A DNA stretch of 64,000 nucleotides from Amoebophrya sp. A120 (Eukaryota; Sar; Dinophyceae; Syndiniales; Amoebophryaceae), in assembly GCA_905178155.1 (NCBI GenBank), contig CAJINV010000002.1, forward strand, positions 9,928,931-9,992,930. The letters are read 5' to 3'. Positions 37,277 to 48,665 of the stretch are shown one piece after another (the stretch's first letter is position 1; each line of letters opens with the position of its first letter). Under the pieces are notes generated by a model. It was given only the letters and a program-made list of their open reading frames with translations. It was not told the DNA's origin and ran no database searches. The position numbers and the translations under genes are program-made.

Positions 37277-40004
37277 TCATGTGAGCAGCTCTGCATCGAG
37301 CTTGAGAGGTGCTGGCTTTTCCCCGGGACCGCCCGGTGCGATATCCACAGGCGTCGTCTGCAGTCGGTCCTCTGCTGGTGCCGCAGGACTGGCACTCCCT
37401 GCCGCCTCTTTCGAAACACTTTTATTTGCCAATCCACTTCTCGGACTTTTCCCCCTTGCCGAGCTCAACGGGCTACTGGCGTTGCTGAGCGCGTGCTTTT
37501 CCCGCAACAGTGCCTCTCTTGGGGACTCGAAGTTCCCACCAGATTTTATCCGCGGACTGGGTGAGGGCGACATTTCGTCCTCGTGCACTTCTAAAAAGGT
37601 CCTCAAGATAGGCTTCTTCAGCAGTTTCGCGGCCGCATTATCGAACATATTTTTCGCTCTTGGCCGGTGCTTCTTCTTCGACAACCCCTTGAGGCCGACG
37701 CGGCCGAGCGTCGCTTTTGCCTTCAAACGCTCCACACGCCCGAAGTACCGATCGCCGCCGTTGCCTGATAATTGAAGTTTTTGTCAAGATGAGAGTCAGC
37801 AGATTTTCTTTTGGCGTGCAGCTAGACTGAAGAAAACACAACACAACAAAAACACTATACGCAAAATCAAAAAAATCAGTACGGATCATGGTTTCCGGAT
37901 CTGGCGTTTTGTAGCTGACGACGACGTCCTTGGACGGTTTTTCCGTGATTGTTCCACTGGGATCCTTCTTCTTCTCACCGTCCTCATCGTCGTCCTCCAC
38001 ATTCCCCGCGGTCTGTCCGAAGTTCTGCCGCAGCATGAGCTTCGTCTTCGCGAAGAACCGCGCTTTCGCGAGGAGTTTCTTTTTCCGCTGTTGGAACGAT
38101 GCGATGGACAACGCCTCACACAAGGTCGGCGGCAACACGTGCCACGGTTGCGGCGGCAGCGGGTCGTCCGTGTACTTCGGCGGCTCGCCGTCCGGCATGA
38201 ATTTTACCGGTCGGGACACGCTCGGCGTCAACAGCGTCGGATGATATTTCGTCCACGACATGTGGTCTTCCACACTCTGCGCCGAGAACCGCAGTGAGCT
38301 GTCCGGACAGGCGAGCAAATCCCCGCACGTCGGCCTGGCCTTCGGCTCCTTCGCGAACAGCAGGCGGAGCAAGGGGAACGCCTTCACGTACCTCTTCGGG
38401 AACTTCTCCTCGCCGAATCTGGTCAAATCGGGGACGTCCGTGCCAAAAGTGACAACTTTTTCCACGTACGCGATCCGTTTGTCCACATCCGTCGCGTTCT
38501 TCGGGTAGCTGAACGGCGGCTTCAATGTGCATAATTGCCAGAGAATGTTGCCGATGCCCCACAGGTCGGACTTGCTCGTCACTGCGTCGCCTACGATCAC
38601 TTCTGGCGGCCAGGAGAGAATATCGTCCTCCTTGATACTGTCCCCGTAGTACCGGAACAGCGCGCTGCCCCAGTCGCCCAGCTTCAACTTGTAAAATTTG
38701 CACACGTCGAAGTGCGGGCCGCCCTGGATCGCCGACGGGCCGAGCGGCTCGAGGAAGACGTTGGAGGGTTTGACGTTTCTGTGGATCAAATCGTTGTAAT
38801 GCAAGTACGCAATCGCGTGCGTCACCTGCGCCACCCAGTAGCTGATGTCCGCCCACTCTAATCTGGGCACGATGTGCTCCTTGATCCCCCGTCGGTGCAA
38901 CTTTATCCAGGTTTGCAAATCACGGGCTGGTTCAAACGCGGAAATGATGACCAATTCCGTGGACGACCGGTAGCAAGCGAAGAACTTCGTCAAATTTGTG
39001 TGTTGCCGCGAAACTTCCCGCAGTCGGGCAAATTCGTCGATGATTTCCATGGCGCGCGTTATCCGGTCGGGTTTTTTCAGCAGCAGATTCTTCATTTTCT
39101 GCGTCACGGGCGTGCGTTTTATCAAATACAGGTATTTCAAGTGCTCGTCGTAGTAGTTGTCGACCAAGTCCCTCCTGTGCTGCATCTCCTCCGCGAACTG
39201 GCCTTTGTTTTCCACCCGATTGATCGTCCGCGGGCAAGTGATATTCACGGCCGTCATTCCGTAGGGCGAGATGTGCGGCCCGAGCTGCAGTGGCGGGAGT
39301 TTCAGCTTCTTTTTCTCGTCTTCATCCTCATTCTCGTCGTCCGTGGACTTATTCAGGAGCGCGGACGACGATTTCTTCACGTCCTTCTCCTCCTTCCCCC
39401 CGGAGCTGGGAGAGCTGTGGAGTTCCTTCGCGTCCAGGTCGCTCTTCGACGATCGACTGCTGACGCCCAACCCCCTGGCCGTGTTACGCCGCTCCAGCAG
39501 TTTCTTTTGCTGCTTCGCGTTCTCCTGATCCTGGGCGTGGCTGTACTTGATCACCTGCGGGAAGAAATGCGGGACGCCCGGACAAGACTTGAGCTTCTGC
39601 AGGTTTGCGGGCGTCAACAGCGTGTTCTGGCCCTCGTACAGCTTCTCCGACTTCTTGTCCCCGGCGAAAGAGACCTTCGGCGCGGACTTTTTGTCGTGCA
39701 AACCCCCCAGACCCACGGGTAAAGAATCGCGGCGGATGATGCCGTGCTTCAGCTCGTTATTCCCTTGCAACAGCGTATCCACGTCCACGTCCGGGATCGG
39801 CTGCTCGCAATCCACGGTTCGGGCCAGGTCAAACGGCTGGTGCAGTTTCACAGTTCGCGCGTAGTCCCAGTGCGACCAGACGGTCAAGCTGGGGAAGTAA
39901 AAGTAGTCCAGTTTTTTCAAGAACTTGTCCGCCTCGGCCGTGCGGGTGGGCGACTCTAGCTCTTGGAGCTTCTTGAACGCGGCATTGAACGCCTTTACGT
40001 CCAT
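37277..40004 (-). CDS. Protein kinase-like protein, predicted pseudokinase
   Basis: ATG 40004. The first exon runs to a GT donor near 37887 (after DPETMI); exon 2 starts after CAG near 37766 (NGGDRYFGRVERLKAK) and ends at 37277. A kinase-like C-lobe spans about residues 290-570: AQVTHAIAYLHYNDLIHRNVKPSN (408-415), GDWGSALFRYYG (DFG replaced by DWG at 444-446), SWPPEVI (APE replaced by PPE), TSKSDLWGIGNILWQLCTLKPPF and a late Arg in PKARPTCGDLL. The HRD motif reads HRN, so the catalytic Asp is Asn410; it is probably a pseudokinase or a strongly impaired enzyme. The N-terminal 250 residues are acidic and low complexity in part (DDENEDEDEKKK); the C-terminal tail is basic and Ser/Pro-rich. It is likely a scaffold or regulator in signalling; the partner is unknown. 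Confidence 0.8.
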
Positions 40005-40802
40005 TTTGGCTAGAAGGCTTTCTTGCTGTATTCAACGGTAATTGTAAAGGGGAAAAATTTGATTATCTCGTAACTTTCGTGATAAGGTGGGGCTGAGTTA
40101 TAGAAAATGAGAGGTAAAGGGGGAAGAAGAACAGCGTAAGTGCAATCGTGTGGGGGAAAAACTGAGTTGGAAACGGAGATAGAGTAGAACAGATATGCTT
40201 GTGCATCATGATTCTACACTTTAGACCCGTAGAGGACATCAACCGGACGAAAACGACGAGGACGACAAGCACGAAGCATTTCCAGCACGCAGAAAAACAT
40301 CGCACGAAAGAATTGAACGAAGCCTACCGATGCGGAAGCAAACTACATTCGAAGAATGCATGAAGACTCGAATGCACGAAGACGAAGCCAATATAGAACG
40401 ATGGCACATGTGTATGTGAACGACAAACAGCAGACACTGGCGAGCACAACGGAAACAGAGACACGGCATCTCAAAAATAACGAGTGCGAAACCGAAAAAC
40501 TAAAGAGTAAAGACACTTTACACGATACGACCAAAAAATACACGATATACGCAAGTCAACATCTTCCTCTCCGTCACCCGCAACAAGTAAAGAGTTTTCA
40601 ATAAGCGTTGTAAGCAACTTGATTTGAAACAAAATTCATTCTTCTCGTCTATCTTGCGGTTGGTCTTTCATTTTTGCTTTTTCGTTAAATCATCGTACAC
40701 AGCGAGCAGGCCACGCATCTTTGTAGCAGAAGTTATAGTGATTGAATGGCAATCGTGACCGTACAGAACATAGGAATCCGCGTTCCCGCCCCCGGCTTCC
40801 CA
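40005..40802. other. Intergenic region, no gene recognised
   Basis: About 800 bp; short ORFs on both strands without features. Rich in GAC/ACGA words near 40240-40560. Confidence 0.4.
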
Positions 40803-43800
40803 TCACCTTACAAGTTCCCTTGCACTTCTTTCCCTCGAGCCTCGCCGCGACTCTCCTTCTGGATAGAAGAGCGACGAAGTGGCGTCGTACCGCGAGCCCT
40901 TCTCCGTTATGCCGACCGTCGAATTCATATTCGTCCGCAGCGAAGACGTCACTGTTCCAGCACCCCCTATGCCGCCACTCCTGCTCAACCCTTGCTGCTC
41001 GTACCGTCCGCGGGGGGACGCGATTCGATATTGAGAGGAAAAATCCCCCCTCCCCATATTGAAAAGGTATGTTTCCAAAAATTTGTGTTGCGGATTTGAG
41101 GTCACAAATCACGTCTGTCTTGCAAGAAGACAAGGGCAGAAGCTTCCGCCCCATTATGGAAGCGGTTTGTCATGCTGTTGGGCCTAAAGGGGGGCCGTTT
41201 GCCATGCTGAACTACTAGACCCATACGCCCCTACCTAGCCTGGGGATCTGGCCGCAGTGCCTCTCTGCAATACAAAGCTGATTTGTGGTCACAAATCAGC
41301 ATTCACAAATTTCCGTTTTGATATGGGGAGGGGGGATTTTTCATTTTGATATTCGACTACTCGAGTTCATCGTGCCTATTCGGCTGCCAATGGTCCGATT
41401 CAGATCGATGCTGCGATCGTAGGTCCGCGTCCACGGTGGCGGGATAGCCGCGTCCTTGTCTGGAACCAGGTAGGGGGACGAGGACTCGTTCTGTCTTCTA
41501 GCCGCGGACGAGAGTATACTGGTATTTCCACCATCCGCACGGGGGCTCCGGTTCGTCGTGATGGAAAAGTTTTGGTTACTTTCCCGAGTTTCGTTTTGGA
41601 AATGCTCCTGCTGAAACCTCTGATCGAACATAGCGCGCTCCAACTGCAGAAACCGCCGGTCCATCTCGGCGAGCCGGGATCGCTTGAAATCCAACATCTT
41701 GTGTTGCTGCTGAACTAGCATGTTCTCGTACCTGAGGATTACATTTTGACGACTCACAACTCTCGGGAAGGTCAGAGTGTCAACATGCGTAGTACTAACT
41801 AAATAGCCCAAACATAACAAAGCGCTCAGTACTTTCGCAGCAAATTCCAGACGCTTTTTGAGAACGTTTCTTGACTTTGCTCTTGCTTGGTGAGCAAATG
41901 CACTTCCAGTTTGGTCGCAAATTCCACCAGGTTCTGCTGCGTCTCGGTTTTCAAATCGGTAATTGACTTTTCCAATGTGCGGCACACGCCCCACAGCTCC
42001 CGGACTTCGGCCTCGCGAGTAGTCTGGTGTAGGTGGCGTTATGTTTGTAGGAGATGATGAAGTCTGTGTTGCATAGACACGCATGGCACCACTGCGTTGT
42101 GATGGCTGGTAGTGCTATGAAAGCTGCAGTGCAATAAACGAAAAGCAATGTACCGCATCCTTCTTCCATTTTGCAACTTCGCCCTCCAGCTTCTTCACGT
42201 CTGCGTTTCTCCTCTCCCTTTCCTCCGATATGCTTCGTAAAAACTAGCTACCTGCTCCACCGCTGCCCTTAATCAAGACACTTGTCAAAAATTCTCGCTC
42301 AAGTTGTATATTCTGCATCTTGCTGCTGATACGAGTCCAGACAAGCATGATAGCACCACGAGAAGAGCTCAACATCGGGAGCAATAATTTTGCCGTAAAA
42401 GCGATGTAGAATTCCGCTGTAGTTTTCACAACCCATACCCAGCACCAGGTCTTCGCACTGTTCCTTGTAGACACCCAGATCCTCCCGGACCTCCATAACG
42501 CGGTCGGCGAGATTGCCCATCTTTTCCGCCACACTGGTCGTGATTTCCTGCAACTTCCCTTGGACTTTGTCACTCACGTTCCGCCTGTCTCTTTCCAGTT
42601 CCGTGAGCCAGTTGTCCTCCTGGAGCTGCAATACCTCCTGCACTGCGTTGCATATGGATTGCAAAAATGTCTGGGTCTGGAAACTTGTAATGCTGCGTCG
42701 GGAATAGTGAAAGCTCTGTAATGCATAGGCAAGCATGAGAAATGCCTGCGCTTCTTTGTGTTGCGTTTTTCGCATGACAAACTGCGTTTTTGCATGACAG
42801 GCAAAAGGGTCTCTTCTTGGACACGCATCACAAACTTTTTGGTCATGCCAGACAAGCATGACAAATCTCGCAATCTTCCAGACCCAGACATTTTTGCATT
42901 TGATATTGCAGGCGGCAAAGCACTTTTCGAAATTTTTCTCCGCCTCGACGTTCGTGTTGGTTATGCCGACCTTCAGCTTCTCTACTTCGTTCATCACCTC
43001 CCCGGTCAGCTGCGTTTCCAGCTGCGTCAGATTGTCGCGCACATTCGAAGCGAACTCCTCGTGTTGATCCAGCGTTACCGGTCGGTTCCCCGGGTTGGGC
43101 GGGTTGTACTGCTGCGAGGGGAGAATGGTGTCGGTGGACAAAGAGTTCGGATCCTGCTCTGTGTAGTAGTACAGCGGTTTTGGATTTCTCGCGACGTTTT
43201 TCCCGCGGTAGACCGCAGACGCGGCGCGTTGCCGGGCGCGTGCCCGGGTGGAGTTCGGAGGGATGTGAAGCGGGGTTTGGTTGTTGAAACCCACAGCAGT
43301 TGCCTGCTTGCGACTGTAGTGCAGTTGTGGCGCGGAGGAGTGCTCCTGTAGCTGTGCCGGGTTGATGTTCCGTTGCGGGAAAGAATGCTGCATGTGATCT
43401 GCTCTGCGCAGCCGCTTGTTCGCGGAGGGCGATGAACTCGTCCCCCCTGCAACAAGACTGCTGTAGCTGGTCGCGCCATTGTTCAAGAGCTGGCCACCCT
43501 TGCTCGGCGGTGCCCAGGGAATAACGGGCTTGTTCGGATTATCGCGGACGTCCGGATGCACGAAATATGGACCCCTTTCGTGCGGCTGGAAACAACTGCG
43601 CAGGTCTTTATAATTCCCGTGGCTCTCTGGTCCTCCTTGCTCGAGCCGTGATCTCGAACTGGCGGTGTCTTGACTTCGGGTACGGCTGCGGGGAGGCGGC
43701 AGCTGCGGGGCCCGATCGTGAAGGTCGTAGGGTTCTTCGTTGGTGTTATTTCCTGGTACTTTCCCTCCTTGATGCGTCGACGTGCCTTTATTTTCTTGCG

Positions 43801-44125
43801 CTTTCATACTATTCGGAAAGTAGAAACCTTTGTCGCGAATCTGCTTCACAAAATTGATCGCGTCGTCCAACTCTGCTGGAGTTGGCCCGGCCGCGGGCCT
43901 GGGCGGGAGTGCTGCGTTTGGCTCGTCTCCGTCCGTAATTTGTTGTGACCGGTGTTCTTGCAGATCCTGCGGCGAGCGAGGCACTTCAGATTCCTTGCTG
44001 GAACTGGCGCCCTTCTCTTCCTGCGAGCGCGAGGACATCGCGGGCTTTTTCGAAAAGGTGTCCAGTCCGAGCACGCGGAAGCGCTCCCGCAGCACTTCCC
44101 CAGCGCTTTTGTGAGCAGAGCGCAT
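40803..44125 (-). CDS. Long coiled-coil protein, multi-exon, unrecognised family
   Basis: ATG 44125. Exon 1 is Pro/Ser/Gln-rich and disordered for about 330 residues (HIPPNSTRARARQR region), then helical (NVRDNLTQLETQLTGEVMNEVEKLKVG...). Downstream exons give heptad-rich segments: EERERRNADVKKLEGEVAKWKKDA, AEVRELWGVCRTLEKSI, LVEFATKLEVHLLTKQEQ, NLLRK|YENMLVQQQHKML, RRFLQLERAMFDQRFQQEHF. These read as an extended coiled coil, as in cytoskeletal or basal-body proteins. The tail is Ser/Arg-rich and ends at TGA 40803. Two introners (42653-42905, in frame; 41029-41351) and at least three conventional introns (one at about 41736-41842 is well supported by frame) interrupt it. GTAAGG just before the stop could be a donor, so the true end may lie further on. 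Confidence 0.6.
41029..41351. mobile_element. Introner, family B, in coiled-coil gene
   Basis: Ends TATTGAGAGGAAAAATCCCC and inverse ATTTTTCATTTTGATA; duplication TTCGA on both sides (41024-41028, 41352-41356). Highly similar to 17835-18156 but inverted. Removal joins NSSSR to IASPRGRY. Confidence 0.85.
42653..42905. mobile_element. Introner, family A, in coiled-coil gene, read-through in frame
   Basis: Ends TATGGATTGCAAAAATGTCT... and inverse ending TTTGATA; duplication TTGCA on both sides. Element plus one duplication is 258 bp, a multiple of three, and contains no in-frame stop. Removal joins FAACN to AVQEVLQL. Confidence 0.85.
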
Positions 44126-44696
44126 GATGTTTTTTTCTGCGTTACGTCGGCGGGCAAATTCTCTAGATCTTCATCTTTCACCACGCGCAGACAACGAAAG
44201 CACTCTCTTGCTGAGTAGCTTAGTACACCTTACTGGAAGATAGCATGAGGCGTTACGCACACACGCACACGGAACAAAGAGACAAGCAAAGATGGCCAAC
44301 GCCAAAAACGCTAGAAGCAAATGCGCTCCCACTCGCAACACCGTCTGTTTTGGATAATTACACACTCCGCTCTTCACTGTTCAAGCAAAGCCGTGGGCAA
44401 GTAGCCTCGTCTCAGCGCAGGGAAATACTACATCCATACCACTTAGACGCCAGCTTAGGAACACGGGAGGCCGGAGGTGAAGGACTTATCGCTGTGTTGC
44501 ATAGGTAGCAGATGTAGTCGCACCACAGAGGTGCTATGAATAGTTGTGATATTTGTCGCGAAAAGGCAACGTCGCGCTCGCCTTCATGTCTCGTTCGCTT
44601 TCACCATTCCGCCTACACAATTGCGAATAAAGCGAAAAATTCGTGCAGGATTTTGTTTGTCGCCAAGTCGCCTCTACTAGAGGATCTAAGACTCTC
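44126..44696. other. Intergenic region, no gene recognised
   Basis: About 570 bp; nothing supported. Confidence 0.4.
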
Positions 44697-45788
44697 TCAG
44701 TCGTAATCCCCCTCGAGGCGACATGCCGTTCTCACGGCGTGCGCAATGTCGGGGTTTTCCATGGCAGCGTATCTTCTTTCCTTGTCGTTGAGTTGCTTCG
44801 TGACGGCGTCCCCGCTGTTGTGCGAGCCTTCCAGAATTTGGATGGAGAACTTGGGGAAGCCGCTGTCCGTCGGAATGTCTATCAAATGTAAAAATGTCTG
44901 GGTCTGGAAACTTGTGATGCTGGGGGGCGTCTCATGATGAGGCTACAAATGCTGGCTCAGCATGACAAGTTTCTGAGCTCCTAGGTGTTGCCTATTCTGC
45001 ATGACAAACTGCGCTTCTGCATCACACAAAAGCGGAGCTCTTGGGTAACATGCATGACAGATTTAAGAGTCATGCCAGACAAGCATGACAAACCTTGCAT
45101 CCTTCCAGACCCAGACATTTTTGCAATCCATAATGTCTTCCCGCAGTTTGTGCATGATCGCCAGCCCGATCAGGGTTGCCAGGCTGCAAACGGGCGAGGT
45201 CGGCTTGAAAGTCACGTTGATGTACTTTGCTTGTAAGGAGGAGGACGGCGGGTGTGGAGAATCTTGCGGAGACACAAAATTTGCAACTGTTGTTCTATCT
45301 TCGTCCACGTCCATTTTCGTGTCGAGATCGCCGAAATTCGTTATGCTGTAGTAGGTGCCGGAACTGTCCTGCAACGACCGCTCGTCCTGCTGTTGACCGC
45401 CCGTACTTATTCTCTCCTGCTCTGACGAGTTGCAGCACGAGGTCTTACTCGCGGCTGTTGTACCAGCTGCACCGGCCTGGTGGTCTCCACCACAGCACCC
45501 GCTTCCGTTATTACTGCTACAAGAATTGCCGTTCTGCGCAGTGGTCTTTTTCAGTTGTGTTTTGCACAATTTCCCCTCGCTGTCGGTAACGACAATGCCC
45601 TCCGGGTACACCACCTCCAATTCTTCTAACGTATACGGCTTTTCTGGATCTTGGATCGTGCGCAAACTGAGGTACACCTCCTCCGCCAGCGGATGGCCCC
45701 AGTGGTAGTTGGTGGAGCAAAATTCCTCCTCCTGCTCTTCATCCTGTTCCCGGGTCTCCAGGTTGGGGTTATCGTTGCCGCAAGACAT
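44697..45788 (-). CDS. CIA2: CIA2/MIP18-family cytosolic iron-sulfur assembly factor
   Basis: ATG 45788, stop 44697-44699. N-terminal part: PLAEEVYLSLRTIQDPEKPYTLEELEVV, then YINVTFKPTSPVCSLATLIGLAIMHKLREDI, then (after an introner) FPKFSIQILEGSHNSGDAVTKQLNDKERRYAAMEN. These match CIA2 (FAM96/CIAO2) proteins, which with CIA1 and MMS19 deliver Fe-S clusters to cytosolic and nuclear enzymes; the conserved reactive Cys in CSLATLIGL is present. Between the two conserved parts is an insert of about 110 residues, rich in Cys, Ser, Gly and Gln (SGCCGG, SCCNSS), absent from typical 150-160 residue members. Introner 44880-45132 is removed to join REDI to PTDSG. Confidence 0.9.
44880..45132. mobile_element. 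Introner, family A, in CIA2 gene
   Basis: Ends TATCAAATGTAAAAATGTCT... and inverse ending GCAATCCATA; duplication ATGTC on both sides (44875-44879, 45133-45137). The interior is nearly identical to the copy at 16810-17061, implying recent spread. Confidence 0.85.
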
Positions 45789-46954
45789 GTTTTTGTCTGT
45801 GCGCTTCCCGGATTTTTCAAAAGGAGAAACACTTTAAGTCTAACAATCAGAAGTAAGTAACCTTGACAGCGTGTGGGGCACGGCACGAGTCAGGGGGTTT
45901 GCGATTGAGTAAAGACAGCACAGACGACAAAAAATAAAAACAGAAGGGGTATTGTCGCGTATATTATGGTCTATTTCCAACACAGATTCCTCGACCTGAG
46001 ATTTTTTTTTCGAAAACGATGAAAGAGGCAAGGGCACGATCACGATGCTGGTGTTCATTCTGTCACACGGAAAGATATTCATTTGAAGATCTTCTACTGC
46101 GGCAAAAATTGAACCGAGCTGTTGACTCACATCCTCAATCATGGCCTGCTTATGTCCCGCGAACAGTAAACTTCTCGACCTCGATAATGCGCAGCTTCTA
46201 GGGTTGGCTGTTATTTCCGATTTCTTTGATGCCTTGCTTTATGCGTTCCCAAATAAACCTCTAGACTTGATCTAAAAATCCGGATTAAAAAATCTTGGCG
46301 CAGCAAAGAACAAAGTGGTTTTGTTTGTGGAAAAATAGGATGTGGCTGGGTGGCTGGTTCTTATAAGCGGTGCTGTTGTATTAACGTCGTTACTTTGGCT
46401 TGTCTCCTCGGGGCTAAGGTTTTACTAAAACTCCTAGCGTTGAAGACCACAAACACCCTTAAAAACTCTTTTGCTCAAAATACGGTGAAAATGTGAGATC
46501 CAGCTGTGACCTCGTTGCGCTCTTTCCCTTGATATTGAACAGAAGCGCGCGGTGAACATATTTAGGTTAAGCAATAGATACGGAAAGGCTGAAAGCGAGT
46601 GGGATGCGAAATAGGTTTGTACTGGAGTTTTTCTCGGTACGATGAAACTTCTCAATAACAACATCTCCCGAAGGTTCAAGCGCTTAATACGCCACCGCGA
46701 GGCCAGCCCGCGTGGTCTTTGCAATATTACAGTTCGTATCATGAGACGTGATATTTTGCGTATATTTAGGATGAAAACTCAAACTACAGTTTGACACCGC
46801 GAGTAATTATGGCTCGCTCTATATTACGTATTTGACGACCAGGACCTTCCTGCTAAACGCTCCCTTGTCCTCACCTTGTGTGACAAGTTTTTTCTTTTTT
46901 TTGCATATTCTTCCCGTCCGAACCTGAGCGCACTTTTTGTTCGGACTTTTCGTC
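45789..46954. other. Intergenic region, no gene recognised
   Basis: About 1.17 kb; no ORF with recognisable features. Confidence 0.4.
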
Positions 46955-48665
46955 TTACGCCAGTCCCTTCTCTTTCATCAATCGCAGCATGTTGGAGCCC
47001 AGCTCGGCGGGCGAGGGGGTGACTACCGCCCCCGCAGCTTCCAGGGCCGCGATCTTGTCGCTGGCCTTGCCCTTGCCACCGGAAATGATGGCACCCGCGT
47101 GCCCCATGCGTCGCCCTGGCGGCGCAGTGACACCTGTGATAGTAGTTGTTTCATTCTCGGTTTATTTCTGTGAAAATGGTCATCAACATTCGAACAAACA
47201 TCATACCCAGTTTATATCAGGATGAATTTTATTTGACTCTTCGTACACGGCTCCATCTGGATAGAGCTAGTTTAAGCTTTATACCCGCAATAAAGGACAC
47301 CACCGGCTTGCCCGTGTTGTTGTGCTTCAACCACTCCGCCGCGTCCTCCTCGGCGGTCCCACCAATTTCGCCAATCATGATGATGCCCTCCGTTTGTGGG
47401 TCCTTCACGAATCGCTCCAGGCAGTCGATGAAGTTGGTACCGTTAAACGGGTCCCCGCCAATTCCCACGCACGTGGACTGCCCGAGCCCGGTCACGGTCG
47501 TTTGGTGCACCGCTTCGTAAGTCAGCGTACCTGGGCAGGATGGAATAAAACGAAAAGTGAAGCAAAAACAGTCATCAACCGGATGCATCATACAATATGG
47601 CAAGAAATCCAATAGTGATTCACTTTGACACGGTCAACGTCGCGAGCTGGTTGTATCTCAAAACACTTGAATACCACTCCTGCTGACGACGCCGATTTTT
47701 CCAGCCTGGTGGATATAACCGGGCATGATTCCGATCTTGCACTCGCCGGGCTTGATAATACCGGGGCAGTTCGGGCCAATCAACCGCGTTTTTGTTTGCG
47801 TGTTCAATGCATGCAGCACTTTTACCATGTCCTGCTGCGGAATACCTTGCATTTTGTAGTTGATGTGGAAATTACAACTCAATGAAGTACATATTCCTCT
47901 ACTGCGCTCTCTTCATTTCGCAAGTATTAACACCAATATGATTCTCGTTTTGATTTTGAAGGCAACATGATCGGTTGCATGCACAAGAATTCAATAGCTG
48001 CGTCACATTCTTGTGCTGCAACTACCCCCTTCATTACCTTCCGTGATGCACACCACGAGATCCATTTCGGCTTCGATAGCCTCGAGAATGGCGGCCGCAG
48101 CACCCGATGGCGGCACGTAGATCACACTAGCATTGGCTCCCGTTTCCTTCTTCGCCTGTTGATTTTGGGTTCATACGTCACCTCTACTGAGTTACCATAA
48201 AGGGAAAGGACGAGAGCGGAATGTGGTGGATATTATGTATGATTCACTTGTATTCTTATTACGTGTAAACCACCCAAACACGACGGCGCATCAAAAAATC
48301 ATACGCCTGTTAAAGTAGACATAGAGGCCTACTTATTGCTGTGACAGTGAAACCTATGTTGCCTCTCAAAGGTGGAACAAAGAATCTACCGATTGCAGGT
48401 CGGCGAAGACCGGGCGGTCCAAGTGCATGGTCCCTGCCTTTTTTGGGTTGATCCCGCCTACCACGTTGGTGCCGTACTCGATGGCCTGCTTCGTGTGGAA
48501 GGTTCCCTGGCCACCGGTCATACCCTGCACCAGCAGTTTCGTGTTCTTGTCCACGAACACAGCCGCCGTCGCGCTGAAATTTCGGCTTTGCTGCGAGCTG
48601 AAGGACGACCGCGCCGAGGCACCAACGCTGCCCAGCACGCGGTTGGACATCAATTTAGACAGCAT
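46955..48665 (-). CDS. Succinyl-CoA ligase (ADP/GDP-forming) alpha subunit, mitochondrial
   Basis: ATG 48665, stop TAA 46955-46957; five exons. A basic, Ser-rich N-terminus ([20 protein letters not shown]..) looks like a mitochondrial presequence. Conserved blocks in order: [20 protein letters not shown] (CoA-binding), [116 protein letters not shown], then [20 protein letters not shown] with the phosphorylated His in MGHAG. The enzyme performs the substrate-level phosphorylation step of the TCA cycle with the beta subunit. Introns are conventional in size, with no introner recognised. The segment after ADLQS is the least certain junction. Confidence 0.92.

Noticed and set aside
36939-37280. 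113-codon minus-strand ORF downstream of the methyltransferase start and pseudokinase stop
   Set aside because: No recognisable features, and it overlaps the pseudokinase 3' end by a few bases; probably chance.
40000-40020. CCATTTTGGCTAGAAG, similar to the end of the dinoflagellate spliced leader
   Set aside because: It is on the strand opposite the local gene, overlaps the kinase start codon, and differs at several positions.
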